Shown: positions 8,402 through 17,772 of the stretch, one piece after another | Layout: every line of letters begins with the position of its first letter | Position numbering within the stretch: the first letter of the stretch is position 1 | Source of the DNA: Pachyseris speciosa | Lineage: Eukaryota > Cnidaria > Anthozoa > Scleractinia > Pachyseridae | NCBI GenBank assembly: GCA_016490735.1 | Contig: JAEMWC010000116.1 | Coordinates: 166,001-230,000, forward strand | Direction of reading: 5' to 3' | DNA: 64,000 nt | Made by a program: the position numbers and the translations under genes | Notes under the pieces: generated by a model | Databases searched by the model: none | Told to the model about the DNA's origin: nothing | What the model saw: the letters and a program-made list of their open reading frames with translations, nothing else

Positions 8402-11400
8402 ATGAGTCAAGACCAGGACCCACCAGGACGATTCGAGTTCCAGTTGGAGCCCGAGGTGCATCGGCGCAGTGTGCGCATGGGCGTCCAGGAGCGCGTGTTT
8501 TGCACGCGCGTGCGCCAAGTGGGAGCTTTGAGACCGCGCCAGAACGTGGCGGCCACGTTGACGCAAGGGCTGTGTGCGGCCCTGAAACGTTTGCTGCATG
8601 ACAAAGAGGAGGAGATTGCGGATCGCGACCGCGTCTTCTTCACCACAGGATCCAATCGTTTGGTGAACAGTTACAACGGTTGGGGATTGACGGGCGGGGA
8701 ATGGCGTCGGGATTCCTTGCGGATGGACACCATGTTGCAGCACCTGCCAAAGATGTTGAATTCCAACGAACAATTTGAAATGAACGATACGTTTCAATTG
8801 ACGTTCGTTCATGTGCGTGGCACGCTGCGCGGCGGAGGTACCAAACGCCGAAAGAAACCAGGTCACCGCTCGTCGGAGGTATTGCGCGTCATGAAGAAGG
8901 CCGTGATCAGGATTCCTCGTACGCGGGAACAGCTGTGCTGCGCACGAGATTTGGTGACGGCGCGCGCCAAGGCGGAGGACCATCCGCAATGACGGGCGTT
9001 CCAGCGGGGGGCGCGCTCTGCAATTGTCGGCGGTCACCCAGTTGCACGTGACGACGGGAGTGCCTTTGGGCGTCTGCGGGGACACGGAATTGAAACAGTT
9101 TGCGGCTCATCCGTCCATGGTCGACTACGGGCTTACGGGTCTGGCTCCAAACATTTGGGACTGTTGCACGAGGGGGATCACTACGACGTCATCAAGTCCT
9201 TGTCCCGATTTTTTGGCACCAGTTACTTTTGCGCCCATTGTTACAAGGGCTACAACAATGTGGGCCAACATCGCTGCACCCAGAATGCCAATCATTGTGG
9301 GGGTTGTTTGCAAGAAGGTTGCCCCGATCATGCTCAGGGTCGGTCAAAGAATGGGACGGCCAGTGCGTCGTGCCCCATTGTTGGCGTCTGTTTTACGGGG
9401 ACACTTGTCTGGCCAATCATCACGGTCGAAGCCACGATGGTCACGTGGCGGGACCCGGACGCCCTAGCGTGTGCGATAATCGACGCAAATGTCGAGACTG
9501 CGGCAAACTGTTGCGGGGGGGTGCGGGAAATCAAGGAGCACATGTGCGGTCGGGCCTCCTGTCCTTCGTGTCGCCAAGACATCATGATCCACGATCACTG
9601 TTGTTTCGTGCAAGTGGCCAAGACGCCGGCCGAGCTGCTGGAGGAAAAGTGGCAAAAGAAAAGGCACGGGCGTGACGCCCAGGACTCCGAGGACGATGAG
9701 GACAAACCCCCGTTGCACGTGTTTTTTGAAATTGAGAGCATGCAGGAGGGTAGTTGCCACATACCCAACTCGGTGGTGGCCGGGACCGAACACGACGACC
9801 GTCCCGTGCGGTTTCGGGGGGATGATTGCGCAAAGACTTTCTGGAGTTGTTGGAGACGTTGACCGCGGAGGACACGCGCCCGGTGATGGTCATTGCCCAC
9901 AATTTTCAGGGCTACGACAGCTACCCCATCATCAGCAAGTATCACCGCCAGAAGATTTTCATCGAACAAGTGCGGAATGGGGGCAAGGTGCTGTGTCTGG
10001 TGCGCGACGGAATTCGTTTCATCGACTCGCTGTCGTTTTTCCAAATGCCATTGTCGGCCTTTCCCAAAACTTTTGGACTGACGGAATTGAAGAAGGAATA
10101 TTTTCCCCACCTGTTTAACATGCGCGAGCATGCTCGGTGCGTGGGGCCCGTGCCGGCCGGGACTATTACATGCCCGAGGGCATGTGCGTCCAGCAGCGAG
10201 CGGAGTTTGAACAGTGGCACGCTCAACAGGTGACCGAGGGGACGGTGTTTGACATGGCCCAGGAGTTGGTGGCCTATTGCGAGTCCGACGTCCAGTTGCT
10301 GAAACAAGGTTGTTTGACTTTCAAGGCACTGTTTGAAGCGCAGACGGGTTTCAACCCGTTTGATCAAATCACCATTGCCTCGGCTTGCAACCGGGACTTG
10401 CGCATGAACCGCATGGAGCCCGACACCATCGCCAGTAAACCCTTGCAGGGATGGCGCCTCAAGACCAATTATTCCCAGGGGCCCATGGAATGGTTGCTGT
10501 GGTACGAGCGCCGCCTGCGCCACGAGAAGTGGAACGCTTTGACGGAAGAGGAATGGAAGATCACGATGCCATGGCCATGGCTTACCCCGACTAAGCAGAC
10601 CGCCATCACCCCTTGTGGCGCAACCACTTGAAACACGCGCGCAACGTGGGTGAACACCTGGTGTCCGGCTCGCGGTACAGTCTGGGTGGCTACCTGGTGG
10701 GGATCTGGTGCACGCCGGAACTGGAAAAGGCCGTGGCCATGGGCTACACCATCCTGAGCATTCACGAGGTGTGGCACTTTACCGTTACGCGCGTGGGGTT
10801 GTTCGAGGATCACGTCAACACCTGGCTCAAGATCAAAGAAGAAGCCAGTGCTTGGCCGCCCGGGTGCGTGACGGAAGCCCAGAGGCGAGCTCACATCGAC
10901 GCTTACTACCAGCGGGAGGGTATTCGCTTGGATTACGATCGCATCCAGAAGAACCCCTGGCCAAGATGATGTTCAACGGCATGTGGGGCAAATTTGGGCA
11001 ACGCGAAAACAAGACCCAAGTGCGCGAGTTTGTGGATCCCCAACCCTTTCACACCTTTTTGGACAGCGACCAGAACGACATTCGATACGTCCGCCCCTTG
11101 ACTGAACAGCGCGTGGAGGTGCACTTCAAGAAGGAGACGCACGCCGAAAGCCTGTCGCCCAACCTCAACATCTTCATCACCTGTTTCACCACCTGTTGGG
11201 CTCGCTTGCACTTGTACGAGGCGCTGGAGCTGCTGGGGGAACGCGTGTTGTACTTTGACACGGATTCGGTGATTTTCCTGCACCGCCCCGACCAACCCGA
11301 CCCGTGCCTGGGGGATTATCTGGGCAATTTCAAGAGCGAGCTGGACCCTGACGACCCCATCGTGGAATTTTGTTTGGTGGGTCCCAAGATTTACGGGTAC

Positions 11401-11698
11401 CGGACGCGCCGGTGACAGTCTACAAAGTGCGGGGCTTCTCGTTGAACATCGAGGGCACGGCGCAGTTGAACTAACAGGTGTTGCGCTAAAACACCTTGGA
11501 CGAATTGGCACGCCCCTGGCGGCACCGCGCACCACTCGCATCACCAAGTCCCATCACATCGTGCGGGATGCCAAAGCCTACGCCCTGTGCACACAACCCC
11601 AGACCAAGGACTATCGCCTGGTGTACTCCAAGCGCGTCTTGGACCCGGTAACGGCTCGGACGTACCCTTACGGCTATGAAATGGTTTCGGAGACATAG
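8402..11698 (+). pseudogene. Protein-primed family B DNA polymerase (Polinton pPolB), broken
   Basis: Polintons copy their DNA with this enzyme. The N-terminal region (8402-8992) ends in LCCARDLVTARAKA. A Cys/His-rich insert follows (9155-9650). The 3'-5' exonuclease region has FFEIES (9720s), IAHNFQGYDSY and YCESDVQLL. The C-terminal palm holds MWGKFGQR and the catalytic YFDTDS (about 11250-11270), and the end has YSKRVLDP and TYPYGY. Breaks: in-frame TGA at 8990; frame changes near 9010, 9138, 9820, 10155, 10550 and 10955; stops near 10590, 11412, 11472 and 11487. The DxxSLYP palm motif A is absent: the sequence jumps from GGYLV to GIWCTPELEKA near 10700, so an internal stretch is deleted. 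Confidence 0.92.
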
Positions 11699-11751
11699 AC
11701 CACGGACACGGTGTTGTCAATGAATGACTTTTAATGAACCCTGAATGTGAA

Positions 11752-11757
11752 AATAAA
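11752..11757 (+). terminator. Polyadenylation signal AATAAA
   Basis: It lies 54 nt after the last polymerase stop, in the short gap between the convergent polymerase and PLA2 genes. Confidence 0.5.
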
Positions 11758-11758
11758 G

Positions 11759-12136
11759 TTAAAATTTTAAACAAACTTTGGCTCGCAGAATTTTTTTGAC
11801 GACGGCCTCTGGCCAGGTGTTGGTCCCCTGTAGGGCCTCGATGGCCTTGATCATTTTCTTGTCCACATCCCACTTGTCCCACAATGTCTTGGCACAGTCG
11901 TAATCCAGGTCGTGCTGATTGGCCAGGGCGTCCAAACGATTGACCCCCGGGCCTTGTCCCTGCTTGAGTCGCGTCCCCGGCCCCAAGTAATGGTAGCACG
12001 GCCAGTGAAATTCGATGCCCGTCTTGTACAACCAATGTTGAAGATCCAATAGACCGCCGCGCATGCTCCGTTGGCGAAGACGCAGACGCTGGCTGCGCCG
12101 GCTCCATTCCTGCCCTTTACGAGAAGTCTTGCTCAT
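11759..12136 (-). CDS. Capsid-type phospholipase A2 domain protein
   Basis: 125 codons, intact. It has the calcium-loop region YLGPGTRLKQG and the catalytic HDLDYD motif (about residues 73-80), as in the PLA2 domain of parvovirus capsids and many Polintons. In those viruses the domain breaches endosomal membranes during entry; here that role is inferred. A basic N-terminus precedes it. The ATG overlaps the end of the upstream hypothetical gene (stop at 12117-12119). The gene converges on the polymerase gene with a 60-base gap. Confidence 0.85.
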   Translation of the reverse strand: MSKTSRKGQEWSRRSQRLRLRQRSMRGGLLDLQHWLYKTGIEFHWPCYHYLGPGTRLKQGQGPGVNRLDALANQHDLDYDCAKTLWDKWDVDKKMIKAIEALQGTNTWPEAVVKKILRAKVCLKF

Positions 12137-12696
12137 CCAATTTTCGGCTCACGCGTCGAGTGCGCCAATCTTCCCAACCGGGCAACGGTTTCAAATGCTC
12201 GACTTCGGCGGCGCGTTTCTTGCGCAACTCTCGACTGGCTTGCAAGAGTTTTTGCGCTCGCGAAGTGGTTGGGGCCGTGGGTGGAGTGGCTTGGGGGTGG
12301 ATTTTTTACGTCGAGGGGCCGGTATGGGTCTGGCACGTGGAGTAACAGACGGTGTTTTGGTGGCAGGGCGCGGAGTCTGCCCCTTTAGTAAGGTCTTGAG
12401 CATGGTGTCCAGTCCCTCGTCCTCTTCTTCTTTAAGAGGCACGGCCGCGCCGTCGGGGTGCTGCCTTGACGGACGCGGCGGGTGATTATTCGCAACTGTG
12501 TCGACACCGGACGCACTCTGGCCACTTTAATGCCAGCCGGCAGATCGGAGTTCAAAATGGCGTGTTTCTCGGCGGCCAAAAGGGCGGCTTTGTTGAGTTG
12601 CGCGTTTTCGGTCAGACATCCCTTGTAATGTTTCACCATGTTTTCCATCTCTTGGGGACTGACCAGAAAACGCGTTTGAAAGGCACTGGTCGCCAT
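12117..12696 (-). pseudogene. Conserved Polinton-type hypothetical protein, frameshifted
   Basis: From ATG 12696 the frame reads MATSAFQTRFLVSPQEM and YKGCLTENAQLNKAALLAAEKHAIL, an alpha-helical, probably coiled-coil region. The frame changes near 12480 (to a Pro/Lys-rich stretch) and again near 12290, and ends at TAA 12117. The N-terminal pattern recalls a small protein often found next to PLA2 in Polintons, but I cannot name it. A TATA box lies at 12791-12797. Confidence 0.55.
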
Positions 12697-12941
12697 GTGT
12701 ACAGAAAAGCGCAACAGGTGCGACACGCCACCTCCCAGGTCCCACCGTTGATGGCGCGTTCCATTTGCCGGCGACAGGCGTCGCAAGCAGTTTTATACTG
12801 TAACTCGTGCAATCGCGTTTCCACCTGTTGGAGGCGCGTTTCCAAGGCCTGGCAGCAGGCTTTCAATACCGTGGCCGCTTCTTTCCACTCTTGCGCTTCG
12901 CGTTCAGCCTCCACCAAGCGTTGGGCGAACGTGAAGCTCAT
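12633..12941 (-). CDS. Coiled-coil protein with Cys pairs
   Basis: ATG at 12941 opens MSFTFAQRLVEAEREAQEW, then heptad-like LETRLQQVETRLHELQ, then ACDACRRQ and ACRTCC. About 102 residues. It overlaps the start of the downstream gene in another frame, so the true C-terminus may be nearer 12700. A structural role in the particle is a guess. Confidence 0.5.
   Translation of the reverse strand: MSFTFAQRLVEAEREAQEWKEAATVLKACCQALETRLQQVETRLHELQYKTACDACRRQMERAINGGTWEVACRTCCAFLYTWRPVPFKRVFWSVPKRWKTW
12791..12797 (-). promoter_or_regulatory. TATA box upstream of the gene at 12696
   Basis: TATAAAA on the minus strand, inside the coiled-coil gene and about 100 nt before the ATG. Confidence 0.4.
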
Positions 12942-13003
12942 GACTACTTGCGAACGCACCAACAGTCCAGCACCGAATTCAGTCCTTGCCAAAAGCCTCG
13001 ACC

Positions 13004-13273
13004 TTATTGACGCATGACGAGTTGACACCGCTTTTTCAAGGAATGTTGGCATTTGGCCAGATTCCGCAGGGTGCGTCGGTGCGGACGTAGATGTCGGACC
13101 ACGTCCTGGTCCAGGGGGACGCGTCCGTTCAGGGCATTGAAGACCATCTCGCTGATGGCATTGATTTGATCGGCATTGGCGTGTTGCAATTGTTCGCGAC
13201 GTTTCTGGTAATTGGCTTCTTTCAACGCGGGTCGTAAAAAGCCCAGTTGACGACGCATGCGCGGAGTTGCCAT
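13004..13273 (-). CDS. Small basic conserved Polinton protein
   Basis: 89 codons, intact, with ANYQKRREQLQHANADQ, INAISEMVFNALNG and LRPHRRTLRNLAK. The ANADQINAISEMV block is one I associate with small Polinton-encoded proteins of unknown role. High Arg/Lys content fits DNA or core binding (inference). A TATA box lies 58 nt upstream of ATG. Confidence 0.65.
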   Translation of the reverse strand: MATPRMRRQLGFLRPALKEANYQKRREQLQHANADQINAISEMVFNALNGRVPLDQDVVRHLRPHRRTLRNLAKCQHSLKKRCQLVMRQ

Positions 13274-13274
13274 G

Positions 13275-13795
13275 TTAATTCGAACAGAAGGAGGACTTTC
13301 GACTGACTTCGGGTGGTCGTCCGTCTTTATAGACGGTGGTGATGGTATTGGTGTGCGTCACCCCGGCAATGTGACGACTGGCCGTGCGTTGGCGATTTTC
13401 TTCTTGCAACATTTCCAGTCGACGGCGCAATTCGGCTTGATCTTCGCGTAGTCCAACGCCCCGTCCGGCGGCTCGGCCGCCTTGACCACCTAGACCACCG
13501 TCCCGGCCACCGCGTCCTCCACCACCTCCGTTGCCACCTCCGCCACCAGCGAGGCCTGACGACCGCATCGGACCGTGCTGGTGGTGGTCCTGGTGATAGT
13601 AGTCCGGATGGCACCTCAGCCTCGGGACTGGGAATGTTTGGCCACCACGGTGGGTCGGACGCGAGGTTGGTTACCGCCCACGGTGGGGCGAGTAGTAGTG
13701 GCCGTGGGCGCTGGTCGCGTGATGGTGGAGGTGATGGGTCGACGTGGGGTGCTGGTTAACAGGGGTCCTACGGTGGGTCGATCGGACGGTGACGT
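13275..13795 (-). pseudogene. C-terminal part of the insertion-split structural gene
   Basis: A Pro/Thr-rich stretch (13640-13795; PTVGPLLTSTPRRPITST and two more RPTV repeats) leads through frame changes into a Gly-rich run (13480-13560), a coiled coil (LREDQAELRRRLEMLQEEN) and a tail, VTHTNTITTVYKDGRPP. The piece ends at TAG/TAA near 13275, just before the next gene. It continues the reading direction of 16162-16517 on the far side of the insertion. Confidence 0.5.
13325..13331 (-). promoter_or_regulatory. TATA box of the small basic gene
   Basis: TATAAAG on the minus strand, starting 58 nt before ATG 13273. Confidence 0.45.
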
Positions 13796-13810
13796 CCCTT
13801 GCGAAATAAC

Positions 13811-14060
13811 TTTGAGAATTCCTAGGAATTCCTAAGAATTTCCTAGGAATTCCTAGGTATTTATTCTTAGGAATTCCTAGGAAATCTTAGGAATTCCTAG
13901 GAATGAGAGGTGTGAATTTTCACGGTAAATTCGGACTTGGAATTCCTAGGAATTCCTAGGAGTTCCCAGTTTTAACAGTACTTGTTCTCAATTCCCAGAA
14001 ATTCCAAGGCCATATGGAACAGGACTTGGAATTCCTAGGAATTCCTAGGAATTCCTAGCC
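13811..14060. repeat. Left AATTCCTAGG array of the insertion
   Basis: About ten GAATTCCTAGG-type units, alternating with AGAAATTCC variants. Each unit is itself nearly palindromic, so both strands read alike. Confidence 0.8.
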
Positions 14061-14574
14061 TTGCTGTTCCTAGTAGAAATTCCCAAAAATTCCAAGTCAG
14101 GGATTGTATCCCAAAAGACATGTATATCCCAGAATTACACCTTGAATTTTAAGCAGTTCTCCTCAGCATCTAAAACCTTTACGGGCATTAAATAAAAAAA
14201 AAAAGTTAAGATAAGTCGTTAAGTGATGAAAGCAAAGGATGAGACTGATTTGAAGCTGTCCAACAATTTTATTTACAACAAGCAAATGACACTTCACAGT
14301 TGACAAATCACTTGGAATCATTAAACTACATGGGCAACGGGATTTTTTTTCCCAAAATTTTACGTACACAATATCAGGTAATGTTAAGCGTAGTTGTCTG
14401 AATCACAAATTTATAATAATATTATTGTGAAAAATATTTTAAAAATGTAAAAATTATGTTACAAACTTGTGTATTCATGGGAAAGCTGATCTTATATTAT
14501 CGATACGTTTGAATTCTAAAATTTACATGAACTGGAACAAGATGAAAGGAAAAATGGCAAACAGTGGACTTAGC

Positions 14575-14677
14575 TCATTGATTTAATTTTTTGTGCCATT
14601 CAGGGAGCTTCCTTTGCTGTCCGCGGGTGAGGTTGTCAACAATGTCCCGCTCCGCAGCTTGTATTTTTGATTCATGT
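14575..14677 (-). other. Possible terminal exon inside the insertion
   Basis: After an AATTTTGTTTCAG acceptor-like tract the minus strand reads 33 open codons with SKIQAAERDIVDNLTRGQQ and RKLPEWHKKL, then TGA. It looks like real coding sequence, but I do not recognise the family and see no upstream exon. Confidence 0.35.
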
Positions 14678-15969
14678 CTGAAACAAAATTAATATTTCGT
14701 CAGTGACCATTAGCAAATCACATGTAACGTCATTCTAGACAGGTTTAAATTCACTAGAGTACTCAAGATAATTGAAGCCCTGGTGAATAACTGACCTAAA
14801 GTTAAGCTTTAAAACTCGATCTGTAGTTTTACAACCGTTGAACTACGGACGGTTCAAAGACCTCAAGATACAAACGGCGGCCGATATGGATTACACTTTG
14901 CCGGAGCGGTCTGTTACGCGATGATTTTGTTCTTTCAAGTTTTAGTGCGCCGTTGACAAGTTTTTTTTATATTTGAAGAGCTGTTCCTATTTCTAATAAC
15001 AGAGTATTTACTCACCAAAAACTTTCAAAATTCCCGCTTTATAAATGGCTTGCGTGCCGGCTGTTACATCCACGATGATGTCCCATTTCGTTCAACATCC
15101 GTGCCAAAATCTTCAGCCTTTCGTTTACTACGATAACGCCGTTGTCATTCTCCCTCTAAACCACTCAAAAACCCTTCTTCGCAAAAGAGAAATAACAATT
15201 ATTCGCACAACAGCCCGACCGAAAAGACAGTTCAAAGATGGGCGCCAAGAAAGAATGAATAGTGGTTCTTTGTTCCATAAAAAGCACGAGGATAGTCACG
15301 TGAAAATTCACATACTGCCATTGGCTGTTGCCGTGTAACATCCGCTGGAATGATTGCGGTCTTCAGTGATACCTGCTCCTGCCTCCATCGGTAATTTCAA
15401 CACGAATCATTCAGATCTCGGGGTTTAATGACTCCCCTGATGGCGAAGATTTTGACGTAAACACACTTTATGAAGAGATTCATCTTCGGTTGAGTGTAAA
15501 AGATGCTTTAGATGTTTGTTTTCGAACGTTGTCGAGGAAGCAAAGAGTTTAACGTGTTCGTGAAGGTGAGAAAAATTCATCGTTTCAAATCTCGCTTTTA
15601 CGTTCATTTCATTTCAAAGGACTTTGTAAATTCAACGCCCAAGTTTCATGAGCTTTTCGGATAAGTCACTGCGTAATTGCGTGACTTAGGGATTGTATTC
15701 TATTTTATGTACTTGCCTTTTTGTTTTTATTAGGACTATATTGTGTTTTGTAGCACTTTGCTTATTAGGCTTAGTCACTTTCCTTGACAGAATTAAAGTC
15801 TTGATCTTAAAGAATCACAAAGCTTTCCAGTCTTTGTTTAACTTAAAGTGGTGGAACTTGAAATTGATATTGATTGACCTCAAAATTCTGAAATTTGCAT
15901 TCTGATGTCTCAGTTTACCATTGATTCCCAGACATTCCCAGCAATTCCAAATGCGATATCTATTTAGTA

Positions 15970-16135
15970 TTAGAATTCCTGGGAATTCCTAGGAATTCCA
16001 AGTCATTCCCAATTGGATCAGTAAAAATTCCTAGATATTCTAAGAACTTCCAAGCCTTTGGATTTATCGTAATTTGCATGACTTGGAATTATTTAGAATT
16101 CCTAGGAATTCCTAGGAATACCTAGGAATTCCAAG
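15970..16135. repeat. Right AATTCCTAGG array of the insertion
   Basis: Units GAATTCCTGGGAATTCC and GAATTCCTAGGAATTCC in the same palindromic style as the left array. Confidence 0.75.
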
Positions 16136-16161
16136 TTTTCTGGGAATCCATTTCGCAAGGG

Positions 16162-16517
16162 GTAGGTGGCGTGCCGAGAGTGCTGCCGGGACTGATTCGG
16201 GTCGGAAACATCTTCGTCAAAATCTGATTGGGGTCCAGGTCCATTTCCAGGTCCTGCAAAGTGATGGTTGGCAGGGGTGAACGAGTGGCCAACTAAGGGG
16301 AGGTGGTGTTGGAACCAGTGCCCGGCCCCGTCGAGGCCATGGTGGTGATGCGGGGTGGCGGTTGAGAGGTGCCCCCGCCCGGGGGTGTGCTTTGCAGGTA
16401 AGAGCGTTCCTCGAGTCGTCTGCTCAAGTCCAAATGTTGTCCTCCCATGGCTTGGCGTTCCTATGGCGCCCTCTCTCGGGCCAATTGCGCTTGAAAACGG
16501 GGTGTCCGGCTGCTCAT
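16162..16517 (-). pseudogene. N-terminal part of the insertion-split structural gene
   Basis: ATG 16515-16517 overlaps the ATPase stop (ATGA overlap). The frame reads MSSRTPRFQAQLARERA, a charged segment with LDLSRRLEERSYLQS, then a Pro/Thr-rich region with DLEMDLDPNQI. Two in-frame TAG codons interrupt it, and it ends exactly at the insertion. A particle protein is likely from the position, but the identity is unknown. Confidence 0.5.
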
Positions 16518-17142
16518 GATTCCTCGGGCACAAACACGCGGGTCAAGCCTTCTCTGGGTAATATGTTCGAGAAGAGACGCTGAGAATCATCTGAGGCGGG
16601 GTGCAGGTCCAACATTAAATACCCGTAGGGTCGACTGGTCTCTTGCCAAAACAACTTCAAGACCTCGCGGGCGGTGTCCGGAAAGGCCTGGGACACCAAG
16701 GCTCGCATGCCTTTTATGTCGCGAGGGTTCTTGAAGGCCATGATGTAATGCGCATTGCGCGAAATAGTCTTAGCGCAGGGACCGGGCGGAAAAATATCCT
16801 GCAGAATGTTGATGACTGAATCTTGCGATGATGCGAATGTTTGGTGAACAAGTCCAAGACGCTCTTGTCGCGACAGCCTTCGTCCTGCAAATCGTCCAAC
16901 ACCAACAGGCCACCTTGGGACGTGAAATACTTGGACAAATCCGCCAGGGTGGGCAGGCCGCGGTGAAAGATCACCCCTTTCATGCCCTCGTACCCGGTTT
17001 GCCACACGTCATAACAATAAACCACTTTCCGTGGCGGCGGTTCGAACAGCGTGTCTCTGGCCTCAATCAGTCGTTTGGTGAAGGCGGTCTTGCAAGAGCT
17101 CGATGGACCGGCCACCAAGATGCTGAACGGTGCGCTAAACAT
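16514..17142 (-). pseudogene. Genome-packaging ATPase (FtsK/HerA, A32-like), one frameshift
   Basis: The P-loop reads VAGPSSSCKT (residues 10-19) and the Walker B strand reads LLVLDDLQDE. The C-terminal half (FPPGPCAKTISRNAHYIMAF) lies in another frame, with the change near 16825. In Polintons and related dsDNA viruses this enzyme pumps the genome into the capsid. The second G of the usual GxxGxGKT loop reads S here. Length of about 209 residues is normal for the family. ATG 17142 is supported by the motif position. Confidence 0.88.
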
Positions 17143-17327
17143 GAATGTCGCGAGTGGGTGGCGTGAAACTCGTTTTTAACGACGACCGCCCCTCGATCGG
17201 TGTTGCAGCTATCGTCTCCCCAGATAGGCAACCTCCTCGTTGCTTCAATCGGGTTTTGCGGAGGGGCGACGGTCTGCGGCGTTTGAGTCCTCGTACCACA
17301 CTGACTTGATCCCGAATTTCCTTGACG
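17135..17327 (-). pseudogene. Third small basic peptide gene, start lost
   Basis: A frame with no ATG reads RGLKRRRPSPLRKTRLKQRGG and then CLSGETIAATPIEG before TAG at 17135, which overlaps the ATPase start. The basic run followed by KQRGG matches the next two genes upstream. A TATA box stands at 17335-17341. Confidence 0.4.
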
Positions 17328-17334
17328 CCACGGT

Positions 17335-17341
17335 TTTTATA
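17335..17341 (-). promoter_or_regulatory. TATA box overlapping an upstream stop codon
   Basis: TATAAAA on the minus strand; the TAA stop of the gene at 17337-17546 lies within it. Confidence 0.5.
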
Positions 17342-17546
17342 CGCTCATGCGACCTCTCCCACGACCTTTCATGCGGCACTTTTTCTGTCGGCGATCCAAC
17401 AAACGTTTGGCACCGTAACCCACGGCGCCGCTAATGCAACCCAAGGCAGCGGCCTTGCCCATGGTGGCCAAGGCGGGCAGCGCCAAGGCCAAGAGGGGGA
17501 TGATGCCTCCTCGTTGTTTGCGCGTGCGTCGACGGCGTTTGACCAT
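17337..17546 (-). CDS. Small basic membrane-active-type peptide (adenovirus pX-like)
   Basis: ATG 17546 (38 nt after a TATA box) opens MVKRRRRTRKQRGG, then a hydrophobic stretch IIPLLALALPALA and AALGCISGAVGYGAKRL, then a basic end, 69 residues. A basic block, a Gly-Gly and a hydrophobic helix are the layout of adenovirus core peptide X and its Polinton/adintovirus counterparts. Gly-Gly followed by a hydrophobic residue could be a site for the neighbouring adenain-like protease. Intact. Confidence 0.6.
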   Translation of the reverse strand: MVKRRRRTRKQRGGIIPLLALALPALATMGKAAALGCISGAVGYGAKRLLDRRQKKCRMKGRGRGRMSV

Positions 17547-17577
17547 ACTGCTCAGAGACCACGCCTGACTCACTGGT

Positions 17578-17584
17578 TTTTATA
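17578..17584 (-). promoter_or_regulatory. TATA box of the pX-like gene
   Basis: TATAAAA starts 38 nt before ATG 17546 and 3 nt after the stop of the gene upstream. Confidence 0.6.
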
Positions 17585-17586
17585 CC

Positions 17587-17772
17587 TCAGACCGCCCACG
17601 GGGCGGTTCGGCAACGATACGATCCCGTGGCACCCAAAGCGCCCATGCGACGGTACTTCTTACTCCGGCCCAATTGCAGACTGCCCAAGGCGGCTTTGAA
17701 AAAGATGGAGGACACCTCACCCCCTTGTTGCCTGCGGCATCTCACGCGCCGACGTTTCCTGCGCTGAACCAT
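17587..17772 (-). CDS. Second small basic peptide with a QxGG motif
   Basis: 61 residues: MVQRRKRRRVRCRRQQGG, then EVSSIFFKAALGSLQLG and a Gly/Arg-rich end. Its N-terminus parallels the neighbour at 17546 (MVxRRxRR...QxGG), so the two are probably diverged duplicates. Likely a core or membrane-active peptide. A TATA-like box lies 39 nt upstream. Confidence 0.55.
   Translation of the reverse strand: MVQRRKRRRVRCRRQQGGEVSSIFFKAALGSLQLGRSKKYRRMGALGATGSYRCRTAPWAV

Larger units (their letters stand above)
13796..16161. mobile_element. Unclassified AT-rich insertion with palindromic subterminal arrays
   Basis: The ends are the inverted repeat CCCTTGCGAAAT / ATTTCGCAAGGG (13796-13807 and 16150-16161). 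Inside each end lies an array of GGAATTCCTAGG units. The 2366-bp body is AT-rich, unlike the surrounding Polinton, and it splits a Polinton gene. I see no clear target duplication apart from a possible GT. No transposase is visible, so it is a non-autonomous element of a type I cannot name. Confidence 0.7.

Noticed and set aside
8141..9085. 314-codon minus-strand frame over the polymerase start
   Set aside because: It is the antisense shadow of the polymerase N-terminus, whose plus-strand frame carries family motifs and a TATA box.
13811..14060. CRISPR-like regular repeats
   Set aside because: Units are contiguous palindromes without spacers, in a eukaryotic transposon.
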